From Nipponacmea schrenckii (Eukaryota; Mollusca; Gastropoda; Lottiidae): DNA of 64,000 bases. Positions 42,301-54,300 of this stretch are shown in pieces. The stretch is taken from positions 23,247,769 to 23,311,768 of the forward strand of contig JAUJPP010000007.1 in the NCBI GenBank assembly GCA_030562195.1, given 5' to 3'. Both the position numbers and the translations under genes were made by a program. A model generated the notes under the pieces. It was not told where the DNA came from and ran no database searches. It saw only the letters and a list, made by a program, of their open reading frames with translations. Position 1 is the first letter of the stretch, and the number at the start of each line of letters is the position of its first letter.

Positions 42301-45300
42301 TTTTACCCACGATTTGCAATTCAATATTCAAGGGTCATCGGCAAAAATTTCAGACCGTGATTTCTCCTTTAATATAAATGGTAAAATTTTGAAACTTTAC
42401 CAGTTGATAGGCGATATGATTATAATTTTTGAAAAAATGTGAAAAAAAAAATTCTACTTCCGGTTTAGCCTCAAATGACGTAATTACGTAACTTCCGGTC
42501 TATAACTGCTAGGTGAAAAGTGAAAACTGTTTTAGAAATAACTTGTCAATAGTAATTGATTTGACCTAAATAATTAGGTCAAGCTGCCATATCGGCCGCC
42601 ATTTTGAATTTTTGTTACAATTCTTAAATCCGAAATTCAGACACTACTGATAGACCGATTTTGATGAAATTTAGCACATAGATACAATGGATCATTATCT
42701 ACCTTTTCTTGGAGACCGATTTTCAAATTTCGTATTTTCTTTCGAATTATTTAAATTTCGATTTTTTCAAAATTAGGTCACTTTAACGGCTACGGAAGGT
42801 GTGACCCACTTAATCTATGACCTTGAAAATTAGGTCAAATAATATTCAATATATTGTCTACGAGTAGATATTTTTTAATTTGGCTTACTTAAAAAATTCA
42901 TAGAGATAAATGTACTTAAATACAGCAAAAATTGATAATTTTCATATTTTCGCCATCATTAACCGTTACGGAAGGTGTGACCTAATTATTTTATGACTTT
43001 GAAAACTAGGTCAAATGATATTCAATATATTGTCTAGATGTAGGTAATTGCAAATTTAGCCTACATAATATTTTAAGGCTCTCGAAATACGTTCATAATT
43101 GTAAGCAATTCTATTTTAATTTTCTTACCATAGTTAGGAATTTTTAAATTAAATACATTGACTATGTGTGTCATATCCATTTAAAAATGGAAGTATCTTA
43201 ATAAAATTGATACAAAATAAAATAACTACATCTAAACGAAAATATCAACTAAATGGAAATATGGGCATTTATCTAATAAAGAATGCCAAATGGCTTTGAA
43301 AGTCATACTATATTGATTGTTGTAGGTAAAAGTTACAGATCCTGTAGGTGAACCATTATCTCAGTATGGAATGACAATTAAAGTATCCCGAGATTATTCT
43401 GGTAAATTTGTTAAATTTGTTACTATTAATTCTGCCGAGTGGTATGAAGTATCTTTTACTACTGGAGACCAAGATGCCCAGTCTAACCTAAATATTCGAG
43501 TAAGAAAACTTTATATTATTGATTTTATTGACAATGCTAAGAAAATGAATATTGCAATCCTTAAAAATATTTTTGAAACCTAGATAAAGCCTCCAGTTTT
43601 ATTCTCTTTAGATGAAATAGATTATGCACATGCAACTATAAAAATTATGATTTGAATTTCACTAGATTTTGGTGAAAGTCGGTATTGTTGTGCAGTAGAA
43701 TCCAATTTGAAATTGATGAATTTGTTTTAAATACAGTTCTCAGTACCCTACAGCCTCTATTTGGTTACATTTAGATAAAACCTCACCAAATTTGATATGT
43801 TTATTGGCTTTAATCTTTTATGTAAAAAGATAATATAATTTTCAGTAATTAAGACAATGCCATGTGTACAAATGTTGCCATAATTAATTGTTGGCACCAA
43901 ATGTCGATACACATTGTGATCTAACCAGTCACGAAAGTTATATATTACATGATCATGTATCAAAACTTTACAATTTGAAGCAAACCACACAAATTTTGAT
44001 ACATATTACTTGAAATCATCCAAATAGAGAAAATATTTCATTTCAAGGCTGAAATAAATGGTACAGATTTAAAACTTGCTATGCAAGCCACAGTTTCATT
44101 AACAGCTTATGGCAAAGATGGTAATACAGTTATACAACTCACTAACTTAGACGGCTTTACTACAGAGGTATGAATTCTTATTTATATTGAAACAAAACAG
44201 GAAGTTTGTATTTTTGATTTACATAATTGTATAAGACTATAGAAATATATCATAAAGGTATATATTATTATGTTATTTTATAATTATAAAGATAACATAT
44301 AATAAGTTTAAGAAGAATTTAAAATGTTATAATATTTTGATAAAATGGATATATTGTTATATAATGATTGTGATATTGGTAGGGGTGATAATTGTAGAAT
44401 TTGGGGAATCATCAAATTATTCATTGAAACTGCACTATCTTATGAAGATTCAATAATGATCAAATTGTAATAATCACCCTTTTATTAAAATTATTCATTG
44501 AATTAAAACTATAAGTGAATGAAGTTAAAAATTCCAGGTTTATTCTTTATTGTAGAAATTAGATTTAGACAAAGATCAAACTATTGATGTAAAAGTTAAA
44601 GCAACTGGTTCTTTATCATTGATGTCCTATTTAGTAAGTATTGATTTCACTTTTAAATGTTAATGCTATACACACACAAACATACACAAATTTCTTAGTT
44701 TTATAAACATGCTTTGTTATATAAAATCAGGTGTAAATACCTATATATATATATATATATATATATGAAACAATGATGATATTTCAGAATATTGTTTTTG
44801 GGAATTGTGCCAATGTTTCTTTTATAGTTTTCAGTTTTAAGGAAGATTACAAATTGAGTTCACTTAAAAATTTTCATAATTTTCATCGCATCTTATGTTA
44901 TTTTAGGTATTATCCAAAGGGAAAATGACAGCCAAAGGATCCCTGGATTTTTCCAGTAACCTAGATCAAACTATAAGTCTAACTTTGACAAGTGATATGT
45001 CTCCTATGGCTAATTTATTAGTATATGGTGTTACTAACGGTAAAGTCAAAGAAGTCATCGTTGATGTTTATGAAATTATGATCGATAATGGTATGAAGAA
45101 TAAGGTAGGTGTTTTTTTTTAGTATTTCGACTTTGGCGAAAACGTATTGTAATCGTTCGGATTATTTTATTTTATTTTTTTTTTTTTTTTGTAATTCTTG
45201 GATGAGTTTGCAAACAAACTGGTAAAAGGTGCAGAAATTCTAAATCTACAGTTGATCTTAGAATGATTTCTATTATCAAATAAAACAAAACCGGAAGTTC

Positions 45301-48300
45301 TATCTCTGACAGGAAGTGAGAACCGGAAGTTCAGGTTTTTTTGCTTTAGCAAGTTTTTTTTCAGTTCGATTTTGACCGGATTTTCAGATTTGAAAACTTC
45401 AATGTATTTGTCAACTAACAATTATAGGTTTTATGCAATTAGGTTAAATATTTTACCCACGATTTGCAATTCAATATTCAAGGGTCATCAGCAAAAATTT
45501 CAGACCGTGATTTCTCCTTTAATATAAATGGTAAAATTTTGAAACTTTACCAGTTGATAGGCGATATGTTTATAATTTTTGAAAAAATGTGAAAAAAAAA
45601 ATTCCACTTCCGGTTTAGCCTCAAATGACGTAATTACGTAACTTCCGGTCTATAACTGCTAGGTGAAAAGTGAAAACTGTTTTATAAATAACTTGTCAAT
45701 AGTAATTGATTTGACCTAAATAATTAGGTCAAGCTGCCATATCGGCCGCCATTTTGAATTTTCGTTACAATTCTTAAATCCGAAATTCAGACACTACTGA
45801 TAGACCGATTTTGATGAAATTTAGCACATAGATACAATGGATCATTATCTACCTTTTCTTGGAGACCGATTTTCAAATTTCGTATTTTCTTTCGAATTAT
45901 TTAAATTTCGATTTTTTCAAAATTAGGTCACTTTAACGGGTACGGAAGGTGTGACCCACTTAATCTATGACCTTGAAAATTAGGTCAAATAATATTCAAT
46001 ATATTGTCTACGAGTAGATATTTTTTAATTTGGCTTACTTAAAAAATTCATAGAGATAAGTGTACTTAAATACAGCAAAAATTGATAATTTTCATATTTT
46101 CGCCATCATTAACCGTTACGGAAGGTGTGACCTAATTATTTTATGACTTTGAAAACTAGGTCAAATGATATTCAATATATTGTCTAGATGTAGGTAATTG
46201 CAAATTTAGCCTACATAATATTTTAAGGCTCTCGAAATACGTTCATAATTGTAAGCAATTCTAGTTAATATTTATTTCTATATATGATATTATAGATAGA
46301 TAACAGATATGTTTATGTATGATCTATGTGGTTGTTCATCTAACAAAAATTTTTTTATCTTTTTTTATTCTATGTGTCTGTTCTTCTAAAAGATATGTTT
46401 ATCTATGTATTTGTTCATCTACTGGATATGTTCGTCTATATTCCATGTGTCTTTTCATCTAAAAGATATGTTTATCTATAGTCTATGTGTCTGTTCATAA
46501 CAGTTATGTGCATCTATATTCTAATGTCTGTTCATATCAGATATGTTTATTTATAGTCTATGTATTTGTTCATCTACTAGATATGCTCATCTATATTCTA
46601 ATTAAAATTTTATTATATTACGATTTGTAGGTGTCTTTACAATTCTCAGCTCCTGAATTGCGTGCTAACAGTGATGTGGATCTAAAAGTGACATCTGACC
46701 CTCAATCAGATGTATTTGTTTTGGCTGTTGATAAAAGTGTTAGGTTAATAGCTCCTGGGAATGATATCTCAAAGGAAGCAGTAAGTTATGTTATTCATAT
46801 TTTGTGAACATTTTTTTTATGTGTCTGTAAAACATTGTTTTAAAAACCACAACATTCTGTAATATTTTTTACATTGTTTTGTAATCTCTAAAATAATTGT
46901 AATTTCAGAATATGTTGACTAAACATCAGTATTTATCTTTTGAAATGATTTCTTAAAACTTGATCACAAGAAGTTAAATGGGTGAATTTAACATTCTAGT
47001 TTATTGTGATGTAAATACTAAGTTCATGTTTGTAGATTATGGAAGATTTTGCAATGTTTACGGGAGAGAAGAAGGAAAAACATGATAATGGTTTTGGTGA
47101 AATTATGTTCCGTAAAAAGAGATCTATATTTCCAGGTTACGGTCAGACGAATGCTGATGAAATTTTAAAAGTAAGATTTTTGATCTATGCCTATATTTTT
47201 AATTAAAAAAAGAAATTGTCAGTCATTGAACCTTAAAATTTTTTTATTAATTTCACTTTAATATTACAATAATTTGAAGAGATAAAGCCGTATAATTTTA
47301 TTTCTTTTATTTCAACTTAAACTAAATTTAAACTCAAGAAAAATATCAGAGTTGAACAGTGAAAGAAAACATACACTCAGAAATATGGATTTCCATGTTT
47401 TGAAATGAAATAAATGTTTTCTTATTAGAGTTCAGGATTAGTATATATGACTAGTGTCCAGATCAATGAATCAGTAAGGTGGTCAATTAGACCACTTGCA
47501 GCCGTTCGACAGGAAGTTTGGTTAAATGGTAATTCATAGTTCACACTTTGGCTTAGATTTAAATCAAATTATACTTACAATCATAACTTAGTTACCACAA
47601 TTACCATGATGGATATCAAGGAAATAATGACTTGGACTGAGCTTTAGTTCAATAAATCTGAGCCAAATTTTGAGCGAATCTGGTCAAGCGAATGTCAATA
47701 CAGTAAATAAGAGCACAGTATTTAATTGTTTTGTCACCAGATATATAAGAAACATATCAAAGGATGAATATTTATTATTTAAATAATTATTGATGGGGCT
47801 ATGATTGTATTACTAAAATAATAACTATAATAGGTAAAAAATTAGAATATTTGTGGCATTTGGCAATGATTTTAAGTATTCTGTGATAATTACCGGCTTA
47901 TTTAAGATAAAAATAAGGTAGAGTTTATTTTGGATTGTCACAATAGTAGCAAAATTGCTAAAGTGTTACTTAATTAGTGAAGATTTTCATGTAAGATCTT
48001 TATTAGACTACAGGACTAAAGTACAGGACGGATATGAACATTCTTATACAAGAAAAAGTATCTATCATGAGAAAGGAACTTATATTAGATGGTATGTTTA
48101 TACTGAAGTGTTGAAATATTGATATTTCTAAATCTTGTTATATGAGAATGGTATGATCACATAAAACTGATGTTACACTATCCTAAGATTTCAATTAGAT
48201 ATAATCAAATGTAAAATATCAAAATCTTCAAAGAAAATAGATAAGAAAAAAATTAGTCTGATTTTAACTAAAGTGATAATCAATTTTGTGTGATCTGATG

Positions 48301-51300
48301 TTATGTAAAGTTTCTTTAAATGTCAATAACCATAGATCCACTTTTTGATCTCCTCATTTTAATTTGAAATGTTCACATTCTCTAATTTCTATATTTCTTA
48401 TGCTATGATGACGTATTTCCTAACAATTTTGTGCACAAGGTATGCACAGTTATGTATTCTTTTACTTTTTTTTATTATGTACATGAAAACATTTATTCTA
48501 CAGGATTCAGGACTGTTCTATTTAACAAATATTAACTTGCAAAAACAAACAGTTCATGTGTTTCCCATACTGCAGAAAGCAGATTGTGCTAATTGTGAGA
48601 TGGCATTTGCTGCTGCCCCTAATGCAGGTATGTTGTTGATATGCCGGTTGCGTTGATTACAGAACTTTTACAAATTTTACCTAACAAAAGTTTTTAAGCA
48701 TGTTTTACTCATAAACCATAGTTTTCTAGTTGGCTAGAAATATCCTTTGTACCCTCATCATTAATTTTCACTCTTAATTATTTTTGGTAGTGGTAAAAGA
48801 TGAGCATTGGTATTTTTTTCCTCTTTTAAGGATGAAGATGTACCTTACCCTCTCATTATTAGGGATTGGTTCAACAGCTATTTAATGTTAATTTAACATC
48901 AGGCCTACAGTCCAAGTAGGTCATCCAAATGTTAACAAAGTTGAAATAAAAAGTTTGTAAAATGTTCTGAGTGTGAAGTGTGTATATATTTCCATAGCGA
49001 TATTTTACATGATTTTGTTTAGAAAAGAATTGTTTACATAATGATATAAGGATTGTGCTGGTCAGTATGATATGGTTGGGATTTTCATTATGATATGGTT
49101 GGGATTGTCATTATGATATGGTTGGGATTGGGATTGTCAATATATGATCAGAACTGTTATTATCAATGTGATATGGCTAGTATTGTGATGGTCAATATGA
49201 TGTTTGGCATTGGTTATGGTCAATACGATATGGTAAGGATTGAGATTGTCATTATGATATGGTTGGGATTGTGATTGTCACTAATTGTCAATATGATATG
49301 GTAAGGACTGTGATTGTCAATATGATATGGTTAGGATTTTGATTGTTATTATAATATGATTAGGATTGTGATTGGTAATATGATATGATTTGAATTGAGA
49401 TTATCAATATATTGTGAATATGATATGCTTAGCATTGTGATTGTCAATATGATATGATTTGGATTGTTTACTACAGATGGTTAGTGTTTATGAAATTCAT
49501 ATGTTTTTATACGCCCACATGAATATGTGGACATATATTATCGTCGCCCCTGTCCGTCGGTCTGTCAGTCTGTCTGTCTGTCGGTCTGTCAACATTTGTT
49601 GTAGACACTATAGAAGCTACAATTTTCTATGGATTTTAATCAAACTTGGTATAATCTTTGGTATTGATAAGACGGCGGTCAAGTTTGATTTGGACGATTT
49701 TTCGATAAATAGTTTTTGAGTTATTGCCCCTGCCTCTATATTTGTTGTAGACATAATAGAAGCTACAATTTTCAATGGATTTTAATGAAACTTGGTGTGA
49801 GCATTGGAATTGATAAGATGGCGGTCAAGTTTGAATTTGAAGATTTTTCCATGAACGTTTTTTGAGTTTTTGCCCTTGACTTAGCTACATTTATTGTTGA
49901 TGCAATAGAAGCTACAATCGGATTAAAAATGGCGGACGAGTAGTATTTTTCGAATAATTTGCATATTTCAAGATGGCGATCAAAGGTTAGGAGTTTGTGT
50001 ATACGGCAAACATTCAATATGAAGATATTGATGGTACCAATTCTATGGAATAACAAATTTGCAAGTTTTTTCAAAAAATATTCGACAGTTTTTGGTCATT
50101 TTCGGACGTTTCCTGCTAATTTCGGAACAGGTTTTGTTGGAATCTTATATATAATTTTTTGTCTACTCATCTACCAATTTTTGTGAAAAAATAAGAATAA
50201 ATTTTTCAAAAAACACGTGTTTTTTCATAAATCACACACAATTACTATAGAAATAAGAACAAAATTTTCAAATAATAAAAAGCGCAATTTTGATCAAAAT
50301 ATCAAGTGTTATACATCATTGGAAAGAATAAATTACGCATATAAGGACATGAAAGAAATTTTAACGTATGTAAATTAGGTCACGTGACAGAGCTCTTCAA
50401 AGTTAAAAATTGCGATTTTCAAATGGCTGTAAAACAGGAAGTTGACATTGCACAACAAAAATGAAGACATCAATGGATAGGTCTCGACAAGGGCAACAAC
50501 TTTTGTGCAGGTCACATGGTCACCAAAGGTCAAGGTCACGATAAATGGATTTGTAAGAAACTTGGTATGAGTATTGAAATTGATAAGAGGGCAGTTATGA
50601 ACGAAATTGACAATTTTTAATGAATTTTTTTTAAATTATTGCCCTTGACCTAGTAAAATCTTGTCAGAATTTTAGTGTTGATGCAATAAAACCTCCAATT
50701 TTCAAAGGATTTTGATGAAACTTGGTGTGAGCATTGGAATTGATTAGACCTCAGTCAAGTTTGAATTTGACAGTTTTTCGATGAACAGTTTTGAGTTAGA
50801 CTTAGTGAAATTGCGTCAAAATTCTATTGTGGTTGCAATAAGAAGCTTTAATTTTCAAAGGATTTTGATGGAACTTGGTGTAAGCATCAGAATTGATAAG
50901 ATATTAGTCAAGTTTCAATTTCCAACTTTTTTTCATTAATGGTTTATGAATTATTGCCCTTGACTTAGTAAAATTGCGTCAAAAATTTTTGTGGGTGCAA
51001 AATAAGCTACAATTTTTTAATAGATTTGATGAAACTTGGTATGATTATTGAAATAGATAAGATGGTGGTCATGTTTGAATTTTACAATTTTCCATTTTTT
51101 TTGAGCTTTTGTCCTTGACTTCAATATTTATTCAGTGAATGTTTTTTATACGCCCACATGAAATGGGGGGCGTATATTGTCGTCACCCACATCCGTCCGT
51201 CCGTCGGTCCGTCCGTCCGTCGGTCCGTCCGTCGGTCCGTCCGTCGGTCCGTCCGTCCACAATTGCTCGTAAACACTCTACACGGTGTAATTCTTGACGG

Positions 51301-54300
51301 ATTTAGATGAAACTTAATATGAGTGTTTATGATCACGCAAGGATGAACCCTATTGAAAATCAGCGAAATCGGAAAAAAATTAGTATGAGTTCGTGCCCTT
51401 GTTCTTGAATGGCTCGTAAACACTCTACAACGTGCAATTCTTGACCGATTTTGATGAAACTTGGTGTGAGAGTATGTTATAACTCAAGGATAAACCCTAT
51501 CGAAAATCAGCGAAATCGAAAAACATTTAGTATGAGTTATTGCCCTTGTTCTTGAAAACGCGTTCAATTTTAGCTTGTAAACACTCTTGAGAGAACAAGT
51601 TTTGATGGATTTTAATGAAACTTGGCCTGAGTATTTGTTATCACCCAAGGATGAAGCCTATTGGAAACCAGTCAAATCGAAAAAAAATTAATATCAGTTA
51701 TTGCCCTTGTTTTTGAAAACGCGTTAAATTTTTAGCTTGTAAACACTCTACAAAGCACAGTTATTGACCGATTTTGACGAAACTTGCTGAAATTGTTTAA
51801 TATCACCCAAGAATGAAACCCTTTTGAAAATAGCACATATCGAAATATTTTTAATAGGAATTATTGCACTTGTTCTATAAAATGTGTTGAATTTTTGCCT
51901 TGTAAACACTCTACAAGTCACAATTCTTGAGCGATTTTGACATAACTTGACATGAGTATTTGTAATCACCTAAGGATGAACCCTATTGAAATTCAGTTAA
52001 ATGGAAAAATATTTAGTATCAGTTATTGCCCTTGTGTTTGAAAACGCGTTCAATTTTAGCTTGTAAACACTCTAGAAAGAACAATTCTTAATGGATTTTG
52101 ATAAAACTTGGCTTTGAGTATTTGTTTTTACCCAAGGATGAACCTTTTTGAAAATGAAATAAATCGAAATATATTTAGTGTCAGTTATTGCCCTTGTGTT
52201 TGAAAACGGGTTTAACTTTTTGGCTAATAAACACTCTAGAAGGTACAATTCATGACCAATGTTGACAAAACTCACTGAAATTGTTGGATATCGCAAGGGA
52301 TGAGCCTAATTGAAAATTAAAAATATCAAAATATATCTAATATGAATTAGTGCCCTTGTTCTTTTAAACGCGTTCGATTTTTGTCTCATAAACACTCTAC
52401 CTGGCACAATTCTTGATGGATTTCGATGAAACTTGGTGTGAGAGTGTGTTATAACTCAAGGATGAAACCTATTGAAAATCAGCAAAATCGAAAAAAATTT
52501 TAGTATGAGTTACTGCCCTTGTTCTTGAAAACGCATTCAATTTTAGCTTGTAAACATTCTAGAAAGAACTATTCTTAATGGATTTTGATTAACTTTGGCT
52601 TGAGTATTTGTTTTTACCAAAGGATGAACCCTATTATAAATCAAATAAATAGAAATATTTAGTGTCAGTTATAGCCCTTGTTCTTGAAAACGCGTTCAAT
52701 TTTAGCTTGTAAACACTCTAGAAAGAACAATTTTTAATGGATTTTGATGTAGCTTGGCTGTGTTATTTTTTGTCTCCCAAGGATGAACCCTATTGAAAAT
52801 CGAAAAATATTTAGTACAAGTTATTGACCTTGTTTTTGAAAATGCGTTAACTCGTAAACACTCTAGAAAGAACAATTTTGAATGGATTTTGATGAAACTT
52901 GGTTTTAGTATTTGTTTTCTCACAAGGATAAACCCTATTGAAAATCAGATAAATCGAAAAATATTTAGAGTCAGTTTTTGCACCTGTTTTAAAAAATCGC
53001 TTTCAACTTTTGGCTTGTGAACACTCTAAAAATTCCTTTTTGACAAAACTCGCTGAAATTGTTTAATATCAACCAAGGATGAGCCTTATTAAGAATTAAA
53101 AATATCAAAATATTATTAAGGGTGAACCCTATTGCAAATCATAAAAATACCGATAAATATTTAATGAGTTGTTATTAGGTACAATTCTTGACAGTTTTTA
53201 ATGAAACTAGAGACCCTAGAAAAAAATAGGTTGGAAGGTTGAATATTTCATTCCACTTATTGTAACCTTACTGAAAAGGTTTTATTTGAAATAAATGCTG
53301 CCAGTGGGCGTATATTACCTTGCCTCGCAAGCTATCTTTTAGTTATTGCGCAATTTATTATTCAAATTCAATGCTGCCAGTGGGCGTATGGTGACCTTGA
53401 CCTTCAGTAGGTCAAAGGTCATTGACCATGTCTATCAGTTATAACTTTGACATTTGAACTCCGACGGCCAATTCAGGTTTTATAGCTGCCCGAAAACAGC
53501 AAAATTTGCAACTACGAACTGCTCTATAGCGTGACCTAATTGATTGAGAGAGTTATTTTTACCAGATTCTTAAGGTGCTTTTTGTCCTCTTTCCAATGAT
53601 GTATAACAAAAGTTTTTTTGATGAAAATTTAATTTTCCACTTTTAAAATTAAAGTACATTTTGCTACATGTACATGTGTGTATATCTCGTGATCTTTTAA
53701 TTGTACAAGCTTCAAATTTGTACCATGAATGTACATTTAGAATGTGATTAAATTCACACTCCAAAAAAACGAGATGGGCGTGGCACGTCTTGGTGAACTT
53801 CCAATTTACCATTTATATGGGTCAGCGAATTACATCTGTAGGAAATTTGCACACGGATACCTGGTTGCTTTGGCCAGTTTATCCTAGAAAATCAGATGTT
53901 TCGGCCTGTTTGTTGCAATTTTGCGACATTAGCAAAGTCCCACTCTATGCCACGTGTGGCTCTAGTCATATATCTGGTTTCAAAATTTCGACATCATTTC
54001 TGGTTTTGACGTTAGTCATCTTACAACTTCCAGAATTCTGAGGATATTTCAAAATTTCTTCTTAAGTCCCTAAATTATCCCTGATGAGATCTAGCCAAAA
54101 ATTTATTTCACTTCCAAATTCTAGAACCATTTGAAAATAGCAATTTTTAACTTTAAAAATTAAGAACATTGTATGACATTGTATACGTAATACCCAAAAA
54201 AATTAACAGGTGGGCATTTCATATCAGGGTAAAATTCACATTTACATTGTACTTGAAATATTTAAGCATATCATCCTCTATATTTTGCATGAATATAAGA

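Noticed and set aside
23957..53335. Regularly spaced ~160-bp repeats as a CRISPR array.
   Set aside because: The units are diverged whole monomers without unique spacers, inside eukaryotic transposable elements.
53790..54041. 83-codon plus-strand frame at 53790-54041 as a gene.
   Set aside because: It lies in repeat-like sequence between elements, has no recognised domain and no splice context.
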